Source: Byssothecium circinans (Eukaryota > Ascomycota > Dothideomycetes > Pleosporales > Massarinaceae). Taken from it: a stretch of DNA of 30,011 bases. Made by a program: the position numbers and the translations under genes. How positions within the stretch are numbered: the stretch's first letter is position 1; each line of letters starts with the position of its first letter. The notes under the pieces were generated by a model, which saw only the letters and a program-made list of their open reading frames with translations, did not search any database and had not been told where the DNA came from. Location: positions 786,258 to 816,268 of the forward strand of contig ML976981.1 of the NCBI GenBank assembly GCA_010015675.1. Direction: 5' to 3'. This document shows positions 1-11,315 of this stretch, in pieces.

Positions 1-385
1 AGTTAAAGCACTTTAACGCGCATATAAAGGCGAGAACTATTAGCGTCTATTAGTTACTAATTTTAGATAGCTATAAAAGCTACCTAAATTAGGATTTTAA
101 GGATTATTATTATAATAATAAGATCCTTACGCTTTATATACTACTATACTTATTATATATCCTCTAGCTACTTAATATAGTGTGCTTCTTACTACTTAAG
201 CGTAAGTACTCTAAGATTATTTAGGGCTTAGCATAAAAGTATGTCTTTTATATTAATAAGGAAGCGTTCTTACTAGCCTTTAAAGACGCGTTTTTAAGCG
301 TATTTATAGTTTAGAACTATTAAAAGGCCTTTAAGGTAATAGGGCTAGTCCCTCTAAACGCGTAGGTAGTACTTAATTACCTATA
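1..385 (+). mobile_element. pogo/Fot-like transposon fragment, RIP-mutated
   Basis: This stretch aligns base for base, apart from transitions, with the reverse complement of about 26950 down to 26565, inside the pogo-like element at 25958-27807. It covers the transposase part from the second catalytic Asp region to past the third (the block that reads PPHSSHILQPLDV in the sibling). The fragment runs off the left edge of the window. On the right the similarity stops abruptly near 385, before the C-terminal zinc knuckle and the terminal repeat, so the copy is also truncated there. It is in plus orientation and full of stops. Family assignment is firm because the alignment is long. The reason for the right-hand break is unknown. 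Confidence 0.85.
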
Positions 386-1399
386 GAGATAAGCAAACTT
401 CTCTAGTACAACTAGTTCTAGTTATAGTTACTAGCCTAAGTAGTCGCTGCTTTAACCTAAGCTAAGGGTGAGTCGCTTCAAGAGACCCCTAATCTAAGCC
501 TAAGTACATATTAGAAGGTCTAAAACTAGACCTACACAGCCTTTAAGTATAAACGAACGGGCCTGTTTAGGGAACTAGACACTCAGCTATACTTTCTTAG
601 TTACGTGCAGCTTTATTTTAGCTAAGGCTGCTGCCTTTAGCTTAGCCACCTCCTTCAACTATCCTTTGATTTTGAAGTTAGAACTTACATGCTAGACCTA
701 AAATAAGCGTAGTGCTTACAGGCAGGTTAAAAATAGACTTAATCCTAATTTAGCTTTATATAGATATTTTGTTGCCTTCGTAATCTGTACTATCCAGCCA
801 TGATGCTAGCTTAACCCCATCTCAATTAGCCTTGCTACCTGGGAGATTTAACTTATAAATAATACACGTATTAGTAAGTATAAGTCCGTCTTAGTACTAT
901 AGGACTAAGGTAGGCAACTATATAAGACTTTATCTTTTACTAAGCATTTAGAAAGCTTCTAGAGCGATCGCCGCTTCGCTGCGCCTATAAGTAACCCTAA
1001 TCTTTAGAAAGGGGCGAGACAGATAACTAGCAACTATTAACTAATAGTTATAGATATATATCTAGAAGAAGATTCTTTATATAGGAAAGAGAGAAACTTA
1101 CTAGCATAAATTTAGAAGGTTTTAAGACTAAGACTATAGAGGACACCACGACGATGCCTTAGCTATAGGTTAAGTAGTAGAACGTAAAGGGTTGTATTAA
1201 GCTTACGCCTACCTTCTCTACCTAATAGTAATAGGTGATAGGTAGATAGTAGCAATACACTAGTTCCTTATTTATTATAAGGCTTCGTAAAAAGGCCTAG
1301 TTTAGTAGTTTTTCCTTAGGCCCACTACCTCCTACCTAGGCCGTACGGGCTATAAGATACTAGCTAATTATATCGAACATATTAAAACCTTGCATTTGA
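386..1399. other. RIP-mutated DNA without a recognisable gene
   Basis: I found no reading frame here that gives a recognisable protein, even when reading through stops. The minus strand from about 650 down to 450 gives a short Lys/Leu-rich stretch that could be an eroded coding end, but it has no family signature. The composition matches the rest of the left block. Confidence 0.4.
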
Positions 1400-2288
1400 A
1401 TTAATAAGCCTGCTAAAGTTCCTTCTTATACCTTTGTTTGCCTTACTTCGCGCGTCCTTACTACTTGATCTCTTAACTCCTATAGAGCTCTAAGCAGTAC
1501 CTCTCTTAAAGGTGTAGAGCTAGAGATTACTTCCTATTACAGCTTAGTTTTCTAACAATAAACTTAGCCTGTTATTGATATTCTTTAGGCGCGGAAACCT
1601 ATAAGGGTTGCAGTGTTTCTAAGAAGAAAATCGCCCCTTTATCCTAACCTATATGATGAGGTCGTGCAGAAGGCCTACTCTACTCTTAGCGTCCCTTATA
1701 ACGAAAGCCGACATAAGCTTCTTACGATCTAAAAGTAGCAACAGTTAACTATCTTAGTCTTTGATATTTTCTATAATGAATACAACATGTCTACTGCCTA
1801 CTGCGTAGTGAAGCTTCTAGTTATTCTAGTTAACTATAGTAAAAGACTCTCCTATATTAGAATTACGAGCCTTAATCTTTAAGAACATGTTAACGTTTAC
1901 ATCGCGAAGCAACACAACTATAACGGCTGGGATAGAAAGCTACCCTTTTTTAAAGATTAGATAGGCCTAGTGCTACTAAAGTATTATAATCCCTATAATA
2001 CTTTAATTTTATAAGGATAAAAAGGTAAAAGCTATCTTAAATTACGTCTTTTCTACGTTAAACGCCCTTTCTAATGTCCACTCAAAGCTAAGCGCGATAA
2101 GAATACCCCTTAATATAGATTTAAAGTTAATCTACCTTCTTATATTACCACGAACTACACGCTCCTCTATTCGTAAGACGGACCGCTGAAAGTTCATAGC
2201 ATGAATGCACAAATCAAGCTTTTAGCGATGGATTATCGAATTTCCGCATTAGATCTCGGACGAGAGGGACAATATCATGAATCTTAAG
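1400..2288 (+). pseudogene. RIP-eroded unknown gene
   Basis: One frame (codons in phase with base 1502) can be read for about 290 codons with roughly 15 stops but without any frame change, and the residues between the stops look like a real globular protein: mixed hydrophobic and charged, with pieces such as FDIFYNEYNM, HNYNGWDRKLPFF and MDYRISALDLGREGQYH. The last part, from about 2160, is much less mutated than the rest. I do not recognise the family. The frame ends at a TAA near 2286. The start is not visible. It could be an old cellular gene or an unrecognised part of a transposon. Nothing in the neighbourhood decides this. Confidence 0.5.
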
Positions 2289-2582
2289 ATCATAATGGTG
2301 TTTTAGCAGAATAACCTTAAAATAAATAGCTCTATCAGGTGCTTATAGAATGTTGGTAGCCTAGGATTACTTTTTAATAAAGGGTTATTTCGCTCAACTT
2401 CTATAACTAGGCAAACGCTATTAGTTGCAGATAGAGGATTTCTGACCGCTTAAATAGATGCTTTTCTATTTATAAGCGAGCCAATAGGTCGTGTGCTTTT
2501 GACATAAACAACAAACAGCGGCGCGGTATTCTAAATGTAAGCAGTAAAAAGATTAAACGTATAATAAGTAAATTATAGCACC

Positions 2583-4650
2583 CTATCCTTCCTTAGCCTT
2601 AATATTATTAATAGCCTTATTAAACGCTGTAACAATTAGCCTATAGAGAATCTCTAGGTCCTTAGGTATCCTAATGAATAAACCTACAACTTGTGTGTTA
2701 AGTATGCTATATAGAAACAAAATCCCTCGCAATTCTCTATAAAGTAGTTTAACACGGTCGAAATGTAGCGTAAACTCTTCTAGGATATCTTTAAATCTAT
2801 TAATACCTATATGCCCTCGTTTAGCGCTAGTAATCTCTTAGTAGCTACTAGTATACTAATTTACTATTAGAGTGTCTCTTAGCTACTCTTTACTCTAGCT
2901 ATAATAGGCGCACTACTAGATAAGCATATAAAAGAACAACTCTAAATTATGCTAGTAGGTGTAAGAGATCCCTTATAGTACTTTAATTACTATAAATTCT
3001 ATTATACTAGTGTAGTAACGTGCGCTACTACGCTTACTACTAAGTTCCTTAGTAAGGTCTAGGTTAATTAGCATCCCTATAACGCTAGTCTTTTGTGGGT
3101 TGGTTATAATAATATTATTCTTAGAAATATCCTAATGCAGAATATTGCCTTTAAGGTATAGAGACCTGTAGGCCTTAATAGTATCTTAGAGTACCTCTAG
3201 GAGTTCTAATATCTTTTTATACTTATAGATCACTTAACTAGCAGGAGAAATCATGAGACAACGCAAAATGCGATTGTTATATAGACTGTTAATAGGAGCG
3301 AGTAGACTTATCCCTTAGGCTTCCTTTATATCATACGTAACTTTGTTCTATAGTTAGCTTAATCTCTAACTATTAGATCTTAATCGCTTAGAGGGTTTCC
3401 AGCTAAGGTCGCTAAACTTGCGCTTTCTTAATAGTTTATTGGCCATACTCAGGCCATAGAACTCGCTAAATAATTGAGAAAGGAAGCTAGGTAGTCAAGA
3501 CTAGGAGAAAGATTGCAAAAATAATAAAGCAGCGCTTAGAGCACTTTAGAAGGAGTATAGCTTCTTAAACGTTAGGCCTAAGCGTATCTTATTAATACTA
3601 GTAATGCAATAGTAACTAATTAACTTAGTAATACCCTTAACTCCTTTCTTATAGGCTAATCTAAGAAGGTCTACCTCTAGTTTTCGCTTATTAGATATCT
3701 ATAAAAACTTAGTAATATAATCCTAATCTACAGACTCTAAAGGCTTTGTAAGATAGTATAACGTCCTATAGCAGATAATCGCCCGCTAATAGGTGATAGG
3801 ATTTAAGTTAAGCCGTAGCCTCTTCCTCCCTCCTAGCCCGTCTTGCTTAATATGTATGAAACGACCGTTCTTATCCTGCTCTGTAAATATGTCTAAGCCT
3901 AGTTCTTCCTTATTTATTATCATGTAGCTAGTAATTACCTGTATAAATTATTTAGGCTTTTTATAGATATCGAACGCACTAGGGCTATAATATCCTAAAT
4001 AGTTAAATACCTAAACCTCTATCTAGCGTCCGTAGATTATAAACGCAGGAACGTACTAACGCATTAGCTAATAGGAGAAAACATCGCGTACGTATTAGCT
4101 AATCTAGAGAAGCGTTGCCTTTTTATTATTATTTAACGCCTTAAGCTTACTAATTACTTCGACGTCCCTTTAGTCGTACGCTGCATCTAGCGGCTACCTA
4201 TAGTTTTGCTTTATAAAGAGATTGATTTATCGCTTAGCTTTAGCACTAATAAGATCCTTTAGGGTTATTATTATATAGTAGCGACGTTATTTCTTTAAGA
4301 GGAAGTTATCCTAGAATTAGAACTACTAGTCTAGCACTTTAACCTATATAGGCGGATTAAGAAGATTAGTCTACGCGCTATTAACGTAATAGTCTTTAAT
4401 CGCCTTATAGACATCTAAGGCATAGCGCGTCTAGTCTTTCCCTTTAAAGTATTTCTTAAAGAATCCTCCTACGTCGCGATATATATAGAATTTAATCTCT
4501 TTAAAGACCTTTCTTTCTACTACCTCACGGGTCTATTTGGCGCCTTGCTAGGAAGCGGAGGAGTAGGTAATAGGCATACTATCAAACGTAGCAGGGATGC
4601 TCGCAGGAGGCGTTACTTAGGTAAGCGTAGTAATAAGGTCAAGTATAGCT
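2583..4650 (-). pseudogene. FunK1-family protein kinase pseudogene
   Basis: Read on the minus strand through its stops, this region shows the landmarks of the fungal FunK1 kinase family. These are an N-terminal part with DVEVISKLKA, YVRDVFSY and YSPSAFDIYKKPK, and the substrate-region block EELGLDIF. They are followed by the catalytic segment GNILH-stop-DISKNNIIIT (an HRD motif whose Arg codon is now TGA), the metal-binding segment GMLINLDLTKEL, and the typical C-terminal tail KRGHIGINRFKDILEEF. FunK1 genes are expanded in filamentous fungi and their roles are mostly unknown. Well over a dozen stops, chiefly TAG/TAA at Trp/Gln positions and TGA at Arg positions, make it non-functional. At least one frame change may be needed between about 3700 and 3200. 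The N-terminal limit is approximate. Confidence 0.8.
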
Positions 4651-5829
4651 CTCTAGATCTTAGGGTTAGACGCATTATAGATAATAAGCTTTATTAGTAG
4701 ATGATAGTAACTATAGTTAAAGTCTCCTTTTTAGACACGTCTAAAGAGAAGCGCCAGCTTAGACGCTACATCGCGACTGCTAATTTTTAACTAAAGAATA
4801 AGAGCTGCTTTTACTCCTATCAAAGTAGTTAGAAGATGGGATATTGTCTTTTAGCAATCTTGTTTAGAATTGTCGGCATTGTTATGCGGATTAAAGATTA
4901 AGGAGTAGGACTATTCTGCGTCCTAGAGTAACTTCCTTAGGTAATCTAAAGAGGTACCTAAGGGATACTGCGCAATTATATCGCAATTATATTCTAATAA
5001 AGTAGCTATTTAATCTAGTAATACGTTAAAAGCGCGACGACTACTATAATAAAGATGTTGATAGGCGCAATAGACTTCTACAAGCGAGGTAATATATTAT
5101 AGGGAGGCTGCAGATTCAGGGGACCAAAGGAAGTAGGAAGGTATGTAAAAGCGCGAAGGAGTAGGCTAGAATCATAGAGGTTTCGCATCCATAGTGTAGC
5201 GCAGCTAGAGGGTAGGCTGGAATTTATCTAGTCTAAGACTAGATTAGTAACTAAATTATTAGTATAAAGTTTTGCTAATACTATAGTCCCTTCGTATCTC
5301 TTAATACTACTCTCTATAGGCTAGCTTAGGTTTGCCCGTACCAAGGAGATTCTTAGAAGCTCTGGCTGCGTATCCTAATATGCACTTACCTATATCTACT
5401 CTCTGCAAATCCGTCCTACCGACGACGCTATCTTTAGCTATTCGCTGATACCTTCGCTCTTATCAAATATACTACTTCTTTAATAGTTTCCCTGCAGCCT
5501 CTTAATTCCTCTTCTCTCTAATCTCTCTCTATTCCTCTTCTCTCTAATCTCTCTCTATTCCTATACTTTAAATAGGACCTAGAACCAAGCATCTCGCCCT
5601 AGCATCTTAGCACGGATGGAATATTAAATTTATACATTAAAGTACTAAAATAGACTGCTATCTTCTATTATATTCAATCTCTTTCATCGCTTAGAGAGGG
5701 TCTATATAATAGTATATTAGAGCTACCTTCCTAGGCGAGCCTTCTAGCTAGGAGACTAGCTAGAAAGTTTACTAGCTAAAGTGATGGCACGACTTTAGGG
5801 CTCTATGTTACTACATTAATTTTAATCTA
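4651..5829. other. RIP-mutated DNA with no identified gene
   Basis: The minus strand upstream of the FunK1 remnant may hold the eroded first codons or promoter of that gene, but no motif can be named. A short pyrimidine-rich tandem repeat lies at 5505-5560. Nothing else is recognisable. Confidence 0.4.
5505..5560. repeat. 26-bp pyrimidine-rich tandem repeat, two copies
   Basis: A 26-base unit beginning ATTCCTCTTCTCTCTAATC occurs at 5505-5530 and again, identical, at 5531-5556, followed by the start of a third copy. Identical copies in a RIP-mutated setting suggest a recent slippage duplication. The unit has few CpA sites for RIP to hit. Confidence 0.9.
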
Positions 5830-6770
5830 CTTCTCTTTCTTAATAACAAGTTTATAGAATTATTTATTACGCTAAAGCTAGATTCCTTTACTATAGTACA
5901 GTTACTTTTACTTAAAGAGCTACCTAGTAGTAACATCGATTATACTATTTTCTAAAAGGCTAGTTTCTAGTTCTATATGCGGGAGTACTATAAGTATACA
6001 TGTTATCCCCTCTATATTAGCTCTAGACGCACAATTCATCTTAGGAACATCTAGCGCGTAAAAGATATTAATTCCTATAAACATATTAATACAGCATACA
6101 TCTTAGGTAATAAACGCTAATACGTATATAAAGGCGTAGATAGACTTATCTATTCTCTACACAATACTAAGGTTCTTAAGCAAGAGTTGCAAAATCTAGA
6201 GCTGTTTTATGGCAGCAAGCGGATTGTACAGCTCGTTGCTGCCGTGATATCTAGTAGCCTATATTAATTAAAGGAATCTAGAGCGTCGCTACCTATCCTT
6301 CGCAGAATCCTTCTTAAATATTATCTAAATAGTACCTTGCATGATGTATTGCAATCTCTAGAGCCTTAGATGCATAGCTCGTTATAGTAGTTATAATAGG
6401 CATTTAATATCTTAACAGCTTTAGCATACATGCATTAGATAGGAGTGACACATATAGATCTTAAGCTAAAGAACGTAGTTATAAGCAAAGAATAGAATAC
6501 TATTATAATTAACGTTAGCGGTATTAAAGGTACTACTAATTAGTAGTTACTACTAGAACTATTTAGATTACTAGATAAGTATTTAAAGAGCTAGGGATTA
6601 TAGGTATAAAGTGATACGTAGGCACTAGGTAAGATTCTAGCTTTAATAGTTAAGGCTATGAATAGTAATAGCAAGGAAGAAAAGAAGCTACTCTTATTTT
6701 AAATTACTTAAGATATTAAAAGAACCTGTAGCTGTATCTCTCTTGCTACTATTTCTAATTAACTCTCCTA
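5830..6770 (+). pseudogene. protein-kinase-like pseudogene
   Basis: A single plus-strand frame, read through about 20 stops, gives a kinase-like C-terminal lobe. It has a helix reading LTALAYMH, a catalytic loop THIDLKLKNVVI (the HxDLKxxN pattern), then IIINVSGIKGTT where DFG is normally found, then SDT-stop-ALGKILALIVKAM like helix F (SDxWSLG). Upstream is RIVQLVAAVIS and a short N-lobe-like part with YVYKGVD. The DFG position reads N-V-S-G. The Asn could be a RIP product of Asp (GAC to AAC), but the missing Phe suggests an atypical kinase or pseudokinase even before decay. It is not the same family as the FunK1 remnant, which lies on the opposite strand. Confidence 0.65.
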
Positions 6771-7439
6771 AGTCGTTACTTTGATTAGTAGTCTAGTTAG
6801 CAATAAATAACTCCTATATCTTTGATCCTATTTTAGCCTCGTATATTAGTGTTTTACTCTTTAAATTTATCTTAATTAACTACTAAGTTATCAAATCTAC
6901 CATTAGTAATACCTCCTGCATCATGTGATTATTAATGCACTAGAATAGAAAAGATTAAGCTACACTAGCCAGGCCTTTCTTAACGTAGTCTAGGTTTCTA
7001 ATCATAACCGTCCTTATAACACTATTAGTTTATTGTTCTTAAGTTCTCACTTCTAGACTCGTAAGCCTTTTTCTTTTCCTTAGCGGTCTTGTAGGGGTTG
7101 TAAAGGGTCTTTGTATAATAGCCGCAACTAGTAATAGCAGTATTAAATGTGCATATAATAGAATAACAAGTGTCTAAGAACCTTCTAAATAGTAGGTGAA
7201 AAGACAGATATTATGAGCTTACAGCTTAAAAGAAGATTGCAGTAGCTTAGTATAAGTAGGAAAGCTATGCACCTTCTTAGAGTAGGGTTTAATCTAATAT
7301 TTAATAGTAAGTAACTAATCTCTACAACTCTCTAAAGACTAAGGTGTGCAAGCTTATTAGTTATAGATTTATCCTACACTCTAGCTTAACCTACGTAATT
7401 AGAAGTTAGATTAATGTAAGCTACTACCTAATGCTAACT
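6771..7439. other. RIP-mutated DNA with no identified gene
   Basis: No frame on either strand gives a recognisable product. The composition is the same TA-rich, CA/TG-poor type as its neighbours. Confidence 0.4.
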
Positions 7440-7840
7440 AGGGTATACAGCCTAAATAGGAATTTTTTTTTATCATCGTACATATGGCTTTGCAGCCTAA
7501 AGATAGGGCCTTATATATTACGAAGATATATACTTCCTATCAAAGATTAATTCTCACTGCTTCAAGTTTATTGACTTAACAAGGCTCTCTTTCTTCAGCT
7601 CCTAACCATCGCTAATAGTTCGCCGTCAGCTGTTTCGCGTAAGCTACCTAGAAGTGCGGGTCTTTAGCCTATATCAAGAGAAAACATACGTGTCCTGGAA
7701 GAGCTTATAGGAAACAAGACCTAGCTAGAAAACTTAATAATAACTCGTAATATCTCGCACTAGTTATTTTATTCCTAGATAGAGCTAACATTATAGGCAG
7801 ACTTTTTAACTAAGCAAGTGCTAGGAAGCGAATTTAGGGG
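7440..7840 (+). pseudogene. RIP-eroded unknown coding remnant
   Basis: A plus-strand frame gives protein-like sequence between stops, including LIYYEDIYFLSKINSHCF, FIDLTRLSFFSS, RRQLFRVSYLEVRVFSLYQ and KTYVSWKSL. The stops are at plausible Gln or Trp positions. The family is not recognised. The frame fades just before the TA at 7846-7847 where the outer pogo-like element begins, so the transposon may have interrupted this gene or landed just beyond it. Confidence 0.4.
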
Positions 7841-7967
7841 AGTAATAAGCTAGCTAACACTAATATAAGCTACCTACTAATGCGAGCTATCTACTAGAGA
7901 TTAGCTACCCCTTAAAAAATTAATGTAATTGCCTTAACCTAGTTATAATTACTATTCTGTATACATA

Positions 7968-9751
7968 AGCTAGCTGATGGGGTTCTAGGACACCTAGGGT
8001 TCTAGGATACTACTTAGAAATTAACCCTCATCTTAACTCTCATGATTTCTTAACACCTAGCCCCTAAAAATGGATAACTGTAAAGTAGCTATATAAGCAG
8101 CTATTAGAGATCTTAATACTAGTGTTTTTTCTAGTTAAAGAGCTGTAGTGAAGGCGTATAACATCCCTTAATCTATATTCTCTACGTATCTACACGGTAG
8201 ATAGAGTAGCCAAACTAGCTACGTATACTAATAGAGATTAACTCTATAATAAGAGGAGTTTCTCATATGATAGATCCTTAAAGAAGACGCACGCGCTTTT
8301 CCCCCCTCCTACGCGCGCGCGCAAGAAATAGCGAATCAAATCCTAAGGATAAATAGGGACAACAATCCTATAGGCAAGCATTAGATATCCTGCTTTCTAA
8401 AGCGCAACCCACGCGTCGCATCTATTATGGATAGGAAGATAGAGGCTGCACGGGCTAAGGGAGCAACATAAGAGTAGATACATAAGTTTCTTTAGCTCTA
8501 TGAGAGGCTTCGCGTAGAGCTAGGTATACAGGCTAAGGATACGTGGAATATGGATGAGACTAGGAAGGCTATAGGGGTATGTGTAAATATAAGAGTCCTT
8601 ACAGATAGCTATAAGAGTAAGGCTTATAAGTAGTTACTAGAGAATCATGAGTAGGCATTAATGATTAAGTGCGTATTAGCTATAGGGAAGAAACTACGCT
8701 ACGTAGTAATATTTAAGGGCTAGAGCCTATAGACTACTTAGTTTCCTATAGTAGTTCTAGACTAGCTTTACGCAACCTTATAGAATGGCTAGACATCTAA
8801 TGTAATAGGGACTAAGTAGCTATAATATATATTTCTACCTAATATAGCTCCCTTACATAATTATTAGAGGATGTTGATTTTAGATAGTTATAGCAGCTAC
8901 ATTAGCCTAGAATTCCTATGGCTCTGTAAGTAGAATAGAGTCTAGCTTCTATTCCTACCTTCTTATTCCTTGCATGTCCTATAGCCTCTAGATCTCTTAG
9001 TTTTCTTAGTAGTAAAGAGATTCTATTAAAATTAGATCTAGGAACTATCACATCTTAATAACGTAGCACCTATTAAAAAGGAACGCTTTATTACGGCCTA
9101 CTATATAGCTAGAGAGAAAGCAATTACTAAGAGAGTTATATAAGCTAGATAGGCTACTATAGGTATCTATCTATTAAATATCACCTAGGTAGTTAACTCC
9201 TCTTAAGTAGCTTAGAGGCCTATTATACTACCTTATTAGAAATAACCTTAACCTACTAAGAGCTATCTCTCTACCCCCCACGGCCCTCATGATCTCTTTA
9301 TAGCTTAGAGAGAGCTCTATAAGAAAGAGAGGATAGGTTATACGGTTTACTAGCTCTTTAACAAAGTAGGTAAGGCAATTGCACTTACAAACGTATGATT
9401 AGTAGAGCTTAAAGTAGAGAACAAAAGACTTTATAGTTAACTTAAGGCTCTTAAGCCTTAGCAGCCATGGAAAAGAATTTGAATAGACCTAAATTAACGC
9501 TTTGCAGATATAGGTATAATCATGGTAGTAAAATAGGTAGCAGATCTTTTAGCATTATAAAACAATGATAAAGCAGTAGAAAAAGAAGCAAAGAGAGCAG
9601 TAACTAAAGCAGTAGCTAAAACTCTTTAATCCATGTGTATAGAGTAGTAATTGTAACTAGGTTAAGGTAATTACATTAATTTTCTAAGGGGTAGCTAATT
9701 TCTAAGTAGTATCCTAGAACCCTAGGTATCCTAGAACTCTATTAGCTAGCT
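7968..9751 (+). mobile_element. nested pogo-like element (copy 1), RIP-mutated
   Basis: The inverted terminal repeats start AGCTAGCTGATGGGGTTCT on the left and AGCTAGCTAATAGAGTTCT on the right (reverse complement), and stay similar for about 55 bases with transition differences only. TA is duplicated at 7966-7967 and 9752-9753. The flanks join to the interior of copy 2: ...TGTATACATA on the left and TAGACTAAAGCG on the right correspond to the continuous CACATAGATTGCAG of the third copy near 29,900. This shows a clean nested insertion near the 3' end of the older element. Confidence 0.9.
8070..9656 (+). pseudogene. pogo-like transposase of copy 1, RIP-inactivated
   Basis: From ATG 8070 to TAA 9656 the frame is kept for 529 codons without a net indel, but it is crossed by dozens of TAG/TAA/TGA codons. 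Readable parts are the N-terminal psq-type helix-turn-helix (MDNCKVAI start), the CENP-B-type HTH (ILKEDARAFPPSYARAQEIA), the first catalytic block TWNMDETRKAIGVCVN and the second block MLILDSYSSYISLEFL. The third block retains PLDLLVF. It encodes a DDE-superfamily (DDE_1) transposase that would cut and paste the element at TA sites. It is certainly non-functional. Confidence 0.9.
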
Positions 9752-9753
9752 TA

Positions 9754-11315
9754 GACTAAAGCGTTTAAGCTACTACTTTAGCTACTACTCTCTCTACTTC
9801 TTTTTCTATAGCGTTACTATTATTTTATAACTCTAAAAAAGTAGACGCTTATACTACTACCATAATTATTTCTATATCTATAAAGCGTTAATTTAGGTTT
9901 ACATAAACTCTCTTTCATAGCTACTAAGGCTTAAGAGCTTTAAGTTGACTATATAGTCTTTTATTCTCTATTTCTAGCTATGCTGTGCGTATATTTACTG
10001 CTGTAATTGCCTTGCCTACTTTTTAAAAGAGCTAGTAAGTCTTACGGCTAACACTCTTATTTATGTAGAGCTCTCGCTAAGCTATAAAAAGATTATAAGG
10101 TCCGTAGGGGGTAGACAGATAGCTCTTAGTAGGTTAAGGTTATTTCTAACGTGGTAGCGTAATAGGCCTCTAAGCTACTTAAGATAAGTTGACTACCTAC
10201 TTAATATTTAATAGACAGATGCCTGCAGTAGCCTATCTAGCTCATATAACTCTCTTAGTAATTGCAGCCTCTCTAGCATTATAGTAGGCTGTAATAAAGC
10301 ATTCCTTTTTAATAGGTGCTACGTTATTAAGGTGCGATAGTTCCTAGATCTAATTTTGATAGAATCTCTTTACTACTGAGAAAACTGAGATATCTAGAGG
10401 CTGCAGGACGTGCGAGGAATAAGTAGGCATAAATAGAAGTTGAACTTTATTCTACTTACAGACCTATAGGAATTCTAGGTTAATGTGGCTACCGTGACCA
10501 TCTAGAATTAGCATCCTCTAACGATCGTCCAATGGAGCTGTTTTAGGTAGAAATATCAGTTGCAACCATTTAAGGCCTATCGCATTTGATGTCCAGCCAT
10601 TCTCAGAGGTTGTGTAAAGCCAGTCTAGAACTATTGCAGGAAACCAAGTACTCTGCAGGTTCTTGCCCTTAAATATTACCGCGCAGCGTAGTTTCTTGCC
10701 TATAGCTGACACGCACTCAATTATTAATGCCCACTCGCGATTCTCTGGAGACTGCTTGTAAGCCTTGCTCTTACGGCTATCTGCGAGCACTCTTGTGTTT
10801 GCACATACCCCTATAGCCTTGCCAGTCTCATCCATATTCCATATATCCTCAGCCTGTATACCCAGTCGTACGCGAGTCCTCTCAAAGAGCTCAAGAAACG
10901 CGCGTATCTGTTCCTGTGTAGCTCCCTCAGCGCGTAAGCCCTCTATCTTTCTACCCACAATAGATGCGACGCGTGGGTTGCGCTTAAGAAAGAAGGATAT
11001 CTAACGCTTGCCCACAGAATTGTTGTCTCCATTCATCCTTAGGATTCGATTCGCCATTTCTCGCGCGCGCGCGTAGGAGGGAGGAAAAGCGCGTGCGTCT
11101 TCTTTGAGGATCCATTGTACGAGAAACTCCTCTTGTTGTGGAGTTAATCGTTGCTGGTATACGTGGCTGTTTTGGCTGCTCTGCCTGCCGCGCATGCGGG
11201 CAGAGAGCGTGGCTCGAGGGATACCGTACGCCTTTGCAGCAGCTCGTTGACTAGTAAAAACACCAGCATCAAGATCGCTAATAGCTACTTGAATAGTTGC
11301 TTCACGGTTGTCCAT
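9754..11315 (-). pseudogene. pogo-like transposase of copy 2
   Basis: The frame starts at ATG 11315 (MDNREATIQVAISDLDAGVF, psq HTH). It then shows a CENP-B-type HTH with ILKEDARAFPPSYARAREMA, one TAG stop at 11001-11003 where copy 1 context and family pattern imply Trp, and the first DDE block IWNMDETGKAIGVCAN. It stays open from about 10,998 to 10,518. After the stop at 10,518-10,520 the second catalytic block LILDGHGSHINLEFL is readable, but stops then accumulate to 9754. The last codons lie beyond the nested insertion, near 7943-7965. The first two-thirds is nearly intact while the rest is RIP-mutated. Confidence 0.88.

Larger units (their letters stand above)
1..10500. other. AT-rich block heavily mutated by RIP
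   Basis: No open frame of useful length exists on either strand. CA and TG dinucleotides are scarce and TA is abundant, the product of C-to-T change at CpA on both strands. In the 60 bases from 7861 I count about 12 TA against 1 CA/TG. Several ancestral reading frames can still be followed for hundreds of codons because the damage is mostly substitutions: Trp, Gln and Arg codons became TAG, TAA or TGA and few indels are needed. RIP is established in Pezizomycotina and acts on duplicated DNA. That it caused this block is an inference from base composition and stop-codon type. Confidence 0.9.

Noticed and set aside
5505..5560. CRISPR-like array
   Set aside because: Two adjacent identical units without spacers in a eukaryotic genome: a simple tandem repeat.
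1..10500. Mitochondrial or other AT-rich organelle DNA
   Set aside because: The AT-richness comes from CpA-to-TpA change over recognisable nuclear transposons and kinase genes, not from native organelle composition.
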